From Mycobacterium ahvazicum (GTDB lineage: Bacteria > Actinomycetota > Actinomycetes > Mycobacteriales > Mycobacteriaceae): a stretch of DNA of 64,000 nucleotides. A program made the translations under genes and the position numbers. The notes below the pieces were generated by a model. The model did no database searches. It saw only the letters and a list, made by a program, of their open reading frames with translations, and was not told where the DNA came from. Below are positions 34,129 through 42,748 of this stretch, piece by piece. The stretch lies in contig NZ_FXEG02000006.1 of assembly GCF_900176255.2 (NCBI RefSeq), positions 186,001 to 250,000 of the forward strand. The letters are read 5' to 3'. How positions within the stretch are numbered: the first letter of the stretch is position 1; every line of letters starts with the position of its first letter.

Positions 34129-35279
34129 AGTTTGCCTCGCGAGACCAGCTGTGCGGCAATGACATTGCGCTGGATCTCATTGGTGCCTTCGCCGACGATC
34201 ATCAAAGGTGCGTCGCGGAAGTAGCGCTCGACGTCGTATTCGGTGGAATAGCCGTAGCCACCGTGGATTCGGACGGCGTTGAGCGCGATTTCCATGGCAG
34301 CCTCCGACGCGAAGAGCTTGGCCATCCCGGCCTCCATGTCGCAGCGTTCGCCGCTGTCGTAGCGTTCGGCGGCGTAGCGGGTGAGTTGGCGGGCGGCGGT
34401 CAGTTTGGTGGCCATGTCAGCCAGGTAGTTTCCGACTGATTGGTGCTTCCAGATCGGTTGGCCAAAGCTCTCCCGCTCCTGTGCGTATTTCAGCGCGTCC
34501 TCGAGTGCTGCGCTTGCCACCCCCAGTGCCCGCGAGGCCACCTGAATACGGCCCGTTTCAAGGCCTTTCATCATCTGGGCGAATCCTTTGCCCGGCTCGT
34601 CGCCGAGGACTGCCGAAGTCGGTACCCGGCAGTCGTCGAACGACAATTCGCAACTCTCCACGCCCTTGTAGCCCAGCTTGGGCAGGTCGCGTGAGACGGT
34701 CAGACCCTGACCGTGTTCGACCAGGACTATCGAGATGCCCCTATGGCGTGGCTCGGCTTGTGGATCGGTCTTGCACAACAGTGCGATGAGGCCGGACCTA
34801 CGCGCGTTACTGATCCAGGTCTTCGCGCCGTTGATCACCAGCTCGTTGCCCTCGGCTCGTGCGGTGGTCGTCATCGCCTGCAGGTCGGAGCCGCCACCGG
34901 GTTCGGTGAGCGCCATCGTGGCACGCATCTCCCCGCTCGCCATGCGTGGCAAGTACTTCTGTTTCTGCTGCTCGGTGCCGTACAACGAGATCAGCGTCGC
35001 GACCACGGTGTGTCCGCCCATCGCGCCGGCCAGGCTCATCCAGCCGCGGGCCAGTTCCTCGGTCACTTGCACATAGCAGGGCATCGACACCGGCGAACCG
35101 CCGTATTCCTCTGGCACCGCAAGCCCAAAAATCCCGATGCGTTTCATCTGCTCGATCCACGCTTCCGGGTACTCATTCGCGTGCTCGACTGCGCGGACCG
35201 TGGGCCTGACGTCGCGGTCGATAAAGGTTCGTACCGTTTCGACCAGCATGGTCTCTTCCTCAGTGAGCGAAGATGTCAT
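34125..35279 (-). CDS. acyl-CoA dehydrogenase (FadE), MCAD/SCAD-like
   Basis: 384 residues, a complete ACAD. TEPGGGSDLQA, TGRIQVASRALG, and the C-terminal RIHGGYGYSTEYDVERYFRDA then IVGEGTNEIQRNVIA are present. The catalytic base is the Glu of VGEGTNE (MCAD position), with Gly instead of Glu at the LCAD position, which sets it apart from the ACADs at 2779 and 44956. Likely acts on short or branched acyl-CoA as a homotetramer. Its promoter region at 35280-35505 shares a CCGTCAGAA element with the promoter at 32860, so both ends of this convergent pair may answer to the tandem TetR protein. Confidence 0.95.
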   Translation of the reverse strand: MTSSLTEEETMLVETVRTFIDRDVRPTVRAVEHANEYPEAWIEQMKRIGIFGLAVPEEYGGSPVSMPCYVQVTEELARGWMSLAGAMGGHTVVATLISLYGTEQQKQKYLPRMASGEMRATMALTEPGGGSDLQAMTTTARAEGNELVINGAKTWISNARRSGLIALLCKTDPQAEPRHRGISIVLVEHGQGLTVSRDLPKLGYKGVESCELSFDDCRVPTSAVLGDEPGKGFAQMMKGLETGRIQVASRALGVASAALEDALKYAQERESFGQPIWKHQSVGNYLADMATKLTAARQLTRYAAERYDSGERCDMEAGMAKLFASEAAMEIALNAVRIHGGYGYSTEYDVERYFRDAPLMIVGEGTNEIQRNVIAAQLVSRGKL

Positions 35280-35505
35280 CGCAGTGTCCCTTTGCTGGAT
35301 ACGACCGTCAGAATAGGGGGAACGCGCCGTGATGGATAGTCCTCAATCCGCACGAACCGAGCATATATGCCCGCCCTTATAGATTGACACTACTGTTAGA
35401 AGCGGCATCGGGCGTCCGGTCGTTCGAAAATAGTTAAAGCTTTAGTCTTATGCTGACAGCTGGACGAACCGTCCGGCTGAGAACGGTCGAGCAAAGGGAG
35501 GTCCT
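35280..35505. promoter_or_regulatory. divergent promoter region with several symmetric elements
   Basis: Between the ACAD (start 35279, -) and ferredoxin (start 35506, +). It contains ACGACCGTCAGAA near 35301, the palindrome GCATATATGC at 35361-35370, a TTGAC-N6-GTTA element at 35384, and AGC-GGACG-AAC-CGTCC-GCT symmetry at 35458-35478 that holds the same GACGAACCGTC as 32860. It is AT-rich and has no coding frame. Confidence 0.5.
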
Positions 35506-35700
35506 ATGAAAGTCCGCCTCGAACAGTCGAAGTGCGTGGGTCATGCCCAGTGCTACGCCGTCGACCCGGAGTTGTTCCCGATCGACGACTCCGGCTACTC
35601 CATCCTCCGGGAGCGCGAGGTGCGGCCGGAAGACGAGCAGGCCACAAAGGACGGGGTTGCCGCATGCCCCGAACTCGCACTCATCCTTGAAGACGGCTGA
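35506..35700 (+). CDS. 3Fe-4S-type ferredoxin with His in the cluster motif
   Basis: 64 residues. Cluster ligands Cys10, Cys16 and Cys54 (CVGHAQC and later ACP) are in place, and the fourth 4Fe-4S position is His13, the pattern of mycobacterial P450-partner ferredoxins with 3Fe-4S or unusual clusters. Carries electrons from a reductase to a P450. A strong GGGAGG site precedes the ATG. It is the only ferredoxin gene here, and the two P450 genes are about 18 and 14 kb away, so it may serve either of them or an enzyme outside the window. A fused ACAD follows 75 bases later. Confidence 0.95.
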   Translation: MKVRLEQSKCVGHAQCYAVDPELFPIDDSGYSILREREVRPEDEQATKDGVAACPELALILEDG

Positions 35701-35743
35701 TCGGCGTGCTTGCCAATCGGCCACGCTAACCGGCACACTCAGA

Positions 35744-35758
35744 CATAGTTAACCAAGT
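35744..35758 (+). promoter_or_regulatory. shared 15-nt motif, copy A
   Basis: CATAGTTAACCAAGT matches the motif CCTAGTAAACCATGT (copy at 40310) at 12 of 15 positions. It ends 17 bases before the ATG of the fused ACAD, so binding here could block translation start or a downstream promoter. Confidence 0.4.
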
Positions 35759-35775
35759 TCACTTTGTGGAGTGTC

Positions 35776-38055
35776 ATGCATACAGCTGATTGGCGTAGCC
35801 GGCTCGAATTGCTTCTCGCCGACTTCCGTCGTCGCCGGGCGGACGCCGCGCGGTCAGGTACCAAGCCTGACCGCATCGAGGTGGCCCGGGCCTGGCACGC
35901 CGAACTCGTCGATCACGGGCTGGCCGCCCCGGGGTGGCCGCGCGAGGTCGGTGGGCTGGACCTGCCGCTGGCCGATCAGCTGGATTACTACCGGATGACC
36001 ACGGAAGCGGGTGCACCGCCGCATCCGTGTCCGCTGTCATTCATCCTGGCCCCGACGCTGATCGCGCACGGCACGCAGCAGCAAAAGGATCGATTCCTGA
36101 CGCCGTTGCTTCGCGCGGATGAGTTCTGGTGCCAAGGGTTTTCCGAGCCCGGAGCCGGCAGTGACCTGTCGTCACTGTCCACCCGGGCGGTCCGCGACGG
36201 CGATGTGTATCGGGTGACGGGCCAGAAGGTCTGGACCACGATGGCCGACCGCGCCGACTGGATGTTCGCCCTGGTGCGGACGGGTTCGGGGGACAAGCCC
36301 TCCGACGGCATCACCTATCTGCTGATCCCGATGAACAGCCCGGGGATTACGGTGCGTCCGCTGCGCGACATCAGCGGCGCCGCGCACTTCGCCGAGGTCT
36401 TCTTCGACGACGTGGCGGTGCCGGTCGAGAACGTCGTCGGCGAGGAGGGTGCCGGCTGGTCGATCATGCGAACGTCGCTGGGCCACGAGCGGGCGACTGC
36501 GTTTCTGGCCGACGAGTTCAAGTACCGCCGCACGGTCGACCGGGTGATCGATCTCGTTGTCTCCCAAGGGCTCGACACCAACCCAATGGTTCGCCAGGAC
36601 GTCGCGCGGCTGGAATCTGGGGTTCGCACCATCGCCGCCAACAGCGCCCGCGCATTGGCCGCGGTGCTGCGCGGCGAGGATCCGGGCGGTGTGGCTTCGG
36701 TGAACCGGTTGGTGAAATCGGAGTTCGAGCAGCATATGCACGCGCTCGCCCTGCGCGCAGCGGGTCCTTATGCAGCGCTGGGCAGCCGGGCATCCGACGC
36801 CGTCGATAACGGGCGCTGGACGTTCGGCTACCTGATGAGCCGGGCGACCACGATCGGCGCGGGTACCGCCGAGATTCAGCGCAATACCATCGCCGAGGGT
36901 GTCCTCGGGCTGCCGTCGCACCGAGGCGAGGGCAGCCGCGCAGCCGCCATTGCGCCTGGCGCACCACTGGCCACGCCCGAGGAGGATGAACGCGAGCTTC
37001 GCGAGGTGTTGGCGGCCGCACTGCAGGCCACGGTGGACGAAGCGGCATTGCTCGACCGCAAGCGTCCCATCGATACAGCAGAGCCCGAAGTGTGGTCGGC
37101 GCTCACCGAATTCGGTCTACCAGGTCTCTCAGTCGAGGAATCCCTTGGCGGAGCGGGCGCCCGACCACGTCTGCTGTACGCCGCCATCGAGGAGGCCGCG
37201 AGGGCGTTGGCACCTGCGCCGCTCGTTCCGACGGTCATCGCACTCGGCGTCGCGTTCCAGTGTGGCGCAAAGGCTTTGGTGCAGCGAATCACCGCCGGCG
37301 CGGCGGCGGCATTCGCCGTGCCCGTCGACGACAGTGGCTGGGTGACCAGCGGTCCCGTTTTACCCGAGTGGGATGGGTCGGGTCTTTCCGGTGTGATCCC
37401 GATCGTGGCAGGGGCGCCGAACGTCGAGGTTCTGGTGGTGCTGGCTCGCGTCGCCGACGGCGTCGGTGAGCTTCTCGTGGCGGTCGACGCCACGGCAGAA
37501 GGCGTCGACGTGACGGCTCAGCAACCGCTCGATATGACCGCGACCATCGGCTCGGTGACCTTCACCGCGGCCGCGGGTGAGGTGGTCGCCGACGGAAACG
37601 ACGTGGCTCGAGTGCTGAGCACGGCTCGCCGTCAGGCGGTGTTAGCCGTGGCGGCGGATTCCATTGGTGTTGCTTCGCGCGCGCTAGCGATGGCCGTTCA
37701 GTGGGCAGGCGAACGGCAACAGTTCGGCCGCGCCATCGGCAGCTTTCAGGCGGTGTCGCACCGATGCGCGGACATGTTGGTCGCCCTCGAAGGCGCCCGC
37801 AGCCAAGTGCTCGCGGCCGCCGAAGTTGACCTCGAGAAGTCGGGGTACATCGCGGATTTGGCCGCCGCGGCCGCGCTCGACGCCGGGGTGATGGCCACCG
37901 AGGGTGCGTTGCAGATCCACGGCGGCATCGGGTTCACCTGGGAGCATCCCAGTCATCTGCTGCTACGCCGCGCCAAGGCTAACGCCGTGTTGGTCGGCCG
38001 TGCCGACGCGCTGCGAGACCACGCCGCCGGCGAACTGCTGGCGCTGAGCCGCTAA
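35776..38055 (+). CDS. fused two-domain acyl-CoA dehydrogenase, order alpha-beta
   Basis: 759 residues. Residues 1-380 are the alpha-type half with SEPGAGSDLSS (123-133), candidate catalytic Glu238 in GHERA and GAGTAEIQRN (361-370); a linker of about 20 residues follows; residues 403-759 are the beta-type half, ending in IHGGIGFTWEHPSHL. This reverses the order of the fusion at 12819. Start is set at the ATG at 35776 with GGAG upstream; a TTG at 35764 would add four residues. It lies between the ferredoxin and a second ACAD gene at 38085, 29 bases downstream. Likely dehydrogenates a bulky acyl-CoA. Confidence 0.93.
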   Translation: MHTADWRSRLELLLADFRRRRADAARSGTKPDRIEVARAWHAELVDHGLAAPGWPREVGGLDLPLADQLDYYRMTTEAGAPPHPCPLSFILAPTLIAHGTQQQKDRFLTPLLRADEFWCQGFSEPGAGSDLSSLSTRAVRDGDVYRVTGQKVWTTMADRADWMFALVRTGSGDKPSDGITYLLIPMNSPGITVRPLRDISGAAHFAEVFFDDVAVPVENVVGEEGAGWSIMRTSLGHERATAFLADEFKYRRTVDRVIDLVVSQGLDTNPMVRQDVARLESGVRTIAANSARALAAVLRGEDPGGVASVNRLVKSEFEQHMHALALRAAGPYAALGSRASDAVDNGRWTFGYLMSRATTIGAGTAEIQRNTIAEGVLGLPSHRGEGSRAAAIAPGAPLATPEEDERELREVLAAALQATVDEAALLDRKRPIDTAEPEVWSALTEFGLPGLSVEESLGGAGARPRLLYAAIEEAARALAPAPLVPTVIALGVAFQCGAKALVQRITAGAAAAFAVPVDDSGWVTSGPVLPEWDGSGLSGVIPIVAGAPNVEVLVVLARVADGVGELLVAVDATAEGVDVTAQQPLDMTATIGSVTFTAAAGEVVADGNDVARVLSTARRQAVLAVAADSIGVASRALAMAVQWAGERQQFGRAIGSFQAVSHRCADMLVALEGARSQVLAAAEVDLEKSGYIADLAAAAALDAGVMATEGALQIHGGIGFTWEHPSHLLLRRAKANAVLVGRADALRDHAAGELLALSR

Positions 38056-38084
38056 TACGTCACATCGAACAGGAAGACGGCAAC

Positions 38085-39275
38085 GTGGAATACGGAATGG
38101 GTGCCGAAATGGAGGCCTTCCGCGCCGAAGTACGGGCGTTCATTGCCGAGCATGCACCGCCCATCCCACCACGAGCGGGCGTGCGGAGCGCCGAGAATAA
38201 AGCTGAACTCAAGGCACTTCAAGAATGGACGGCGCGCCTGTTCGAAGCCGGTTACGTCGGCGCGGACTGGCCGGTCGAGTTCGGTGGTCGCGACGATCGC
38301 TCCGCTGAACACGCCATCGTGGTGAGCGAGGAATTGGCCCGGGCCGCGGTGCCGGGCGTGCCGAGCGGCAACGCGCTGGCATCGCATGCGCTGATCCACT
38401 ACGGCACCGATGAGCAGCGGCGCAGGCACTTGCCCGAGATTCGCGCGGGTCGACAGCTGTGGTGTCAGTTGTTCAGCGAACCGGGCGCGGGAAGCGACCT
38501 GGCGTCGTTGCGCACCCGGGCGGTGCTCGACGGTGATACCTACACCGTCAACGGGCAGAAGGTGTGGACCACCGACGGGCACTGGGCCGATTACGGATAT
38601 CTGTTGGCGCGCACCGATTCCGACGCCCCCAAGCACAAAGGCATCAGTGCGTTCATCCTCGACATGTCGAGCCCCGGCGTCACGGTTCGGCCATTGCGCG
38701 AGTTGACCGGCACTTCTGACTTCAACGAAGTCTTCTTCGATTCCGTCGAGGTACCTGCCGAGGCGATGATCGGAGAACCAGGACAGGGCTGGGCCATCGC
38801 GAACGCCACGTTGGGGCACGAACGCACCAGCGTCGGCGCCGCGGTCGTCAAATTGAGGTTGGCGATCGACAGACTTGTCACACTCGCCTCGCAGGTCAAC
38901 CTCGACGGTCGTCCAGCGATCGATAGCGATCGGGTACGTGATCGCATCGGCGAGTTCAGCGCTGAGGTGGAGGCGCTGTCGGCGCTGACGTACGCCAACC
39001 TCACGCGGTGGCTGCGTGGCACCGAACGCATGCACGACGGCGCGATGGCCAAGTTGATGTTCAGCGAGCTGAATCTCGAGATGGCCAGCTTCGCAGTCGA
39101 ACTCGGCGGTGAGGCAGGCATGTTGGTGGAGGGCGACCCGGGCGCGCTCGACGGCGGCCGTTGGCAGGACGAGTGGCTGTACGCCCGGGCTTACACGATC
39201 GCAGGCGGCAGTTCGGAGATCATGCGCAACCTGATCGCCGAGCGGGGCTTGGCACTGCCGCGGGATCGGCGCTGA
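38085..39275 (+). CDS. acyl-CoA dehydrogenase, alpha-type
   Basis: 396 residues. SEPGAGSDLASLRTRA (131-146), VNGQKVWTT, candidate catalytic Glu246 in GHERTS, and AGGSSEIMRNLIAERGLALP at the end make it the alpha-type chain of a heteromeric FadE. The probable beta partner, at 39279, lies on the opposite strand with stops only 3 bases apart, an unusual convergent layout for subunits of one enzyme. GTG at 38085 is used because AGGAAG precedes it; an ATG at 38097 is possible. It follows the fused ACAD. Confidence 0.92.
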   Translation: MEYGMGAEMEAFRAEVRAFIAEHAPPIPPRAGVRSAENKAELKALQEWTARLFEAGYVGADWPVEFGGRDDRSAEHAIVVSEELARAAVPGVPSGNALASHALIHYGTDEQRRRHLPEIRAGRQLWCQLFSEPGAGSDLASLRTRAVLDGDTYTVNGQKVWTTDGHWADYGYLLARTDSDAPKHKGISAFILDMSSPGVTVRPLRELTGTSDFNEVFFDSVEVPAEAMIGEPGQGWAIANATLGHERTSVGAAVVKLRLAIDRLVTLASQVNLDGRPAIDSDRVRDRIGEFSAEVEALSALTYANLTRWLRGTERMHDGAMAKLMFSELNLEMASFAVELGGEAGMLVEGDPGALDGGRWQDEWLYARAYTIAGGSSEIMRNLIAERGLALPRDRR

Positions 39276-39278
39276 ATG

Positions 39279-40286
39279 TCAGGCGCCGAGCAGTGCCGCG
39301 CGGTGTTCTGCGACGCTCCCGTTGAAGGCCTCGTCGACCTTGATCCGGCGCAGGAAGAGATGCAGATCGTGTTCCCAGGTGAATCCGATGCCGCCGTGCA
39401 CTTGCAGCGCCGTTCCGGCCACCTTCGCGGCAGCGGACTTGGTGTATGCCGCCGCCGCGGACGCGGCCCGGGACCGCGCAGCGACGGGTGCGGTGTCCAG
39501 CGCGAGAGCCCCGGCCCACAAGGTGGCCCGGCCGGCCTCCACCGCGACGGCCATGTCGGCGCAGTGATGCTTGACGGCCTGGAACGAGCCGATCGGCGCG
39601 CCGAACTGTTCCCGCTGGCCGGCGTAAGACACCGTCATATCGAGCAGCCGGGCTGCCGCGCCCAACGCGTCGAACGCCCGGTGCACCGCGAGAGCGTCGC
39701 GCAGCAAGGCCAGCGTGCCGGGTGGCAGCGGCTTCCATTCCGCGATCGTCGCGTCGAGGTCCAGCCGCGCCCACGAACGGCTCAGGTCGAGGGTCGACAT
39801 CACCGACAACGTCGGGGCACTGAGGACCGTCACGTATTCGCCATCGCCCACCTGCCCTGCCACCGCGATGGAGTCCATGTCGGCGGCCATCGGCACCGGA
39901 CGGGTGACGCCTGTCAGCCGCAGCGCATCGCCATCGAGAGCGGCGTCAGGACCGAGCGCCACTCCTGTCAGCTCGCAGTCTTCGGTGGGGCAGTCGACGC
40001 AGTCGAGCAGCCACGCCGCAATGTTCAGATCCGCGACCGGCAGCGAGCTCCCCGCGTATCCATGCTGCTCCGTCACGACGGCGAGATCTACATGCGTGCC
40101 GCCTATTTCGTGAGTGAGCAGCTCCAGAAGACCCGATTCTGCCGCGTGCGCGACGACCGCGGAATCTACCGTGACCGCAGCCGAGTCCAGCGTTTCGCGG
40201 ACCCTGGCGATGGGGTCGTGCTTGGTAAGCCAGGCGCGCTCCGCCGCGGCGAGTTGGTCCTGTTCGTCGGTCAAGCCGAAGTCCAT
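39279..40286 (-). CDS. acyl-CoA dehydrogenase, beta-type
   Basis: 335 residues, the length of the beta-type gene at 3932. The C-terminal IHGGIGFTWEHDLHLFLRR block and REQFGAPIGSFQAVKHHCADM are intact, but the SEPGAGSD loop and xER Glu are missing, as expected for the non-catalytic partner. It is convergent with the alpha-type gene at 38085 and divergent from the ligase at 40379; its promoter contains the motif at 40310. Co-expression with 38085 would need two promoters, so pairing is inferred from type and position only. Confidence 0.9.
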   Translation of the reverse strand: MDFGLTDEQDQLAAAERAWLTKHDPIARVRETLDSAAVTVDSAVVAHAAESGLLELLTHEIGGTHVDLAVVTEQHGYAGSSLPVADLNIAAWLLDCVDCPTEDCELTGVALGPDAALDGDALRLTGVTRPVPMAADMDSIAVAGQVGDGEYVTVLSAPTLSVMSTLDLSRSWARLDLDATIAEWKPLPPGTLALLRDALAVHRAFDALGAAARLLDMTVSYAGQREQFGAPIGSFQAVKHHCADMAVAVEAGRATLWAGALALDTAPVAARSRAASAAAAYTKSAAAKVAGTALQVHGGIGFTWEHDLHLFLRRIKVDEAFNGSVAEHRAALLGA

Positions 40287-40299
40287 CGATGGCCCTTCT

Positions 40300-40333
40300 A
40301 CTAAGTTGACCTAGTAAACCATGTCCTCTAGGT
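40300..40333. promoter_or_regulatory. shared motif copy B (40310-40324) within overlapping inverted repeats
   Basis: The 15-nt motif CCTAGTAAACCATGT lies at 40310-40324. It overlaps a 16-base imperfect palindrome ACTAAGTTGACCTAGT (40300-40315) and the arms ACCTAG (40309-40314) and CTAGGT (40328-40333). The region separates the beta-type ACAD (-) from the seven-gene operon starting at 40379 (+), so it probably controls both. Confidence 0.55.
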
Positions 40334-40378
40334 TCAGATGACGGGCTTTCGCCGCGAGGGCCGATTTGGAAAGTGACG

Positions 40379-41896
40379 ATGACGAGCATCGACAACGCGC
40401 TGGGACGGCTTTGGGACGCCAACGACCACGACCGCATGCTGGAGTGCGACGGACGCTGGACGTCGTGGGGTTCCGTTAGGTCGCTCACCGAGCGGATCGA
40501 CCAGGAACTGACTGCCGCGGGATGTCAAGCCGGCGGGCGGGTAGCCGTCGTGCTCTCCAATCGGATGGAGTCCGTCGCGGCGCTCATCGCGATCTTCCGC
40601 GGGAGACGCACGCTGGTGACCATCAGTCCGCTGCAGCCGCCGGACCGGCTGAGTGACGATCTTGCGGCGTCCGGCGTCGCGTATGTCCTTGCGCCGGCCG
40701 CATTATGGTCCGAAGACGTCTTCAGCCGTGCCGTCACCGATCTGGGGGCGACCGGTTGGCGTCTCGACGACGGCGAACTGGCTCTCCAGGTAAAGGGCAC
40801 GACGCAGGCCGTCAGCGGCGACGCGGCGATCGCAATCGAGATGCTGACCTCGGGCACGACGGGCGCTCCCAAGCGCATCCCCCTGACCCGTGCGCAACTG
40901 GAGGCCTCGATCGCGTCGGCGCTGCAGCACAACGACCGCGCCGATGCCAAGCCCAAACCTCCGCTGTCGGGCACCGTGGGCCTGGTGACGTTGCCCATCG
41001 TGCACATCGGCGGGCTGTGGTCGTTGTTGCAGTCGCTGGTCGCGGCACGCCCGATCGCGATGCTCGATCGATTCACGGTGCCGGGCTGGCACGCCGTGGT
41101 GAAGCAGTATCGGCCCGCGGTGGCAGGACTGCCCCCGGCGGCCATGCGATCGGTGCTCGACTCCGACATCCCCCGCCAAGATTTGGCGAGCATCCGCGCC
41201 ATCAATGCGGGGACAGCCGCCGTCGACCCGGCATTGGTTGATGCGTTTTTCGAGCGGTACGGCATCCCGATCCTCGTCGTCTACGGCGCGACGGAGTTCT
41301 CCGGCGCGGTGGCCGGGTGGACCGTCAAGGACTTCCACGCGCGATGGGCCGACAAAAAAGGCAGCGTCGGGCGTGCCTTTCCCGGCGTGCGGTTGCGAGT
41401 CGTAGACGAGGACGGCGCCGTCCTTGGCGCCAACGAGGGCGGCAGGCTGCAGGTCGCCACGCCGCAGGCCGGTCAAGCCGGTGACTGGGTCACCACCAGT
41501 GACCTGGCGCATCTCGACGAAGACGGTTTCCTCTACATCGACGGTCGCGCGGACGACGTGATCGTGCGGGGCGGTTTCAAGGTGTCACCCGAGACCGTGG
41601 TCCGGGCGCTGCGTGCGCACCCGGCCGTCGCAGATGCCGCCATCGCGCCCGTGCCCGATCAGCGGTTGGGCCAGATTCCGGTTGCCGCAGTCGAATTGCG
41701 TCCCGGGGCGGCCATCGAAGGCGAGGAGCTGCGCGAGCACTGCCGGGCGACGCTGACGCCCTATGAGGTGCCCGCTCGCGTCTTCGTAGTCGACGAGTTG
41801 CCGCGCGGAGCGGCGCTCAAGGTCGACCGGCGCAGGCTGCTCACGATGTTCGACGAGCTCGGCGCGAGCACTGTCCAACCAGCCGGTGCAGGCTAA
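40379..41896 (+). CDS. acyl-CoA synthetase (FadD-like, ANL superfamily)
   Basis: 505 residues. P-loop MLTSGTTGAPKRIPLT (155-170), YGATEFSGAV, TTSDLAHLDEDGFLYIDGRADDVIVRGG and a C-terminal ALKVDRRRLL Lys are present, so the enzyme looks active. The N-terminal half is compact compared with long-chain FadD. ATG at 40379 is preceded by GGAAAG; a GTG at 40373 is the alternative. It opens a tight operon running to 47705: ligase, hydratase, SDR, hotdog protein, ACAD, crotonase, hydrolase, which is a nearly complete beta-oxidation cycle. Confidence 0.92.
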   Translation: MTSIDNALGRLWDANDHDRMLECDGRWTSWGSVRSLTERIDQELTAAGCQAGGRVAVVLSNRMESVAALIAIFRGRRTLVTISPLQPPDRLSDDLAASGVAYVLAPAALWSEDVFSRAVTDLGATGWRLDDGELALQVKGTTQAVSGDAAIAIEMLTSGTTGAPKRIPLTRAQLEASIASALQHNDRADAKPKPPLSGTVGLVTLPIVHIGGLWSLLQSLVAARPIAMLDRFTVPGWHAVVKQYRPAVAGLPPAAMRSVLDSDIPRQDLASIRAINAGTAAVDPALVDAFFERYGIPILVVYGATEFSGAVAGWTVKDFHARWADKKGSVGRAFPGVRLRVVDEDGAVLGANEGGRLQVATPQAGQAGDWVTTSDLAHLDEDGFLYIDGRADDVIVRGGFKVSPETVVRALRAHPAVADAAIAPVPDQRLGQIPVAAVELRPGAAIEGEELREHCRATLTPYEVPARVFVVDELPRGAALKVDRRRLLTMFDELGASTVQPAGAG

Positions 41897-41936
41897 AACG
41901 CCTATCAGGCAACCATCGACTTGGAGAGGAACCGTA

Positions 41937-42746
41937 GTGACCGAAACTGCGACCGACGTGGCGAGCTTGGCGGCCAGCGTGGAGCTGCGCGGCAACGTCT
42001 CGTTGATCACCATCAATCGGCCTGACGCGCGCAACGCCGTTAACGGGGCGGTGAGCACGGCCGTGGGTGACGCGCTCGAGGAGGCGCAGCGCGATCCCGA
42101 GGTGCGGGCGGTCGTCATCACCGGTGCCGGCGAGAAGTCATTCTGTGCCGGAGCCGATCTCAAGGCCGTCTCGCGCGGCGAGAATCTCTACCACGCGGAG
42201 CACCCTGAATGGGGCTTCGCCGGCTACGTGCATCACTTCATCGACAAACCCACAATCGCCGCAGTGAACGGCACCGCGCTCGGCGGCGGCTCAGAGCTCG
42301 CCCTGGCCAGCGATCTGGTGATCGCCTGCCAGAGCGCAACTTTCGGGCTGCCCGAGGTGAAACGCGGCCTGATCGCAGGGGCGGGCGGCGTGTTCCGGAT
42401 CGTCGAACAGCTGCCACGCAAGGTCGCGTTGGAGCTGGTGTTGACAGGTGAGCCCATGTCCGCGGCCGACGCGCTGCGGTGGGGCCTGATCAATGAGGTC
42501 GTGCCGGACGGTACCGTCGTGGAAGCCGCCCTGGCACTCGCCGCGCGGATCACCTGCAACGCGCCGTTGTCGGTACAAGCCAGCAAACGAGTCGCCTACG
42601 GTGCAGACAACGGGATCATCGGCGCGGAGGAACCCAAGTGGGAGCGCACGACTCGCGAATTCACCGAGTTGTTGAAATCCGAAGACGCCAAGGAGGGCCC
42701 ACGGGCCTTCGCTGAAAAGCGTCTCCCTGAATGGAAGGCACGTTGA
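41937..42746 (+). CDS. enoyl-CoA hydratase (crotonase family, EchA-type)
   Basis: 269 residues from the GTG at 41937, which has GGAGAGG just upstream; an open frame from 41886 overlaps the ligase and is not used. Both catalytic glutamates are conserved: Glu120 in GGGSE and Glu140 in FGLPE. The oxyanion loop SFCAGADL (68-75) is typical. It is therefore the one crotonase in the window that should be a true hydratase, adding water to trans-2-enoyl-CoA to give the (3S)-hydroxy product. Second gene of the 40379 operon. Confidence 0.94.
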   Translation: MTETATDVASLAASVELRGNVSLITINRPDARNAVNGAVSTAVGDALEEAQRDPEVRAVVITGAGEKSFCAGADLKAVSRGENLYHAEHPEWGFAGYVHHFIDKPTIAAVNGTALGGGSELALASDLVIACQSATFGLPEVKRGLIAGAGGVFRIVEQLPRKVALELVLTGEPMSAADALRWGLINEVVPDGTVVEAALALAARITCNAPLSVQASKRVAYGADNGIIGAEEPKWERTTREFTELLKSEDAKEGPRAFAEKRLPEWKAR

Positions 42747-42748
42747 GC

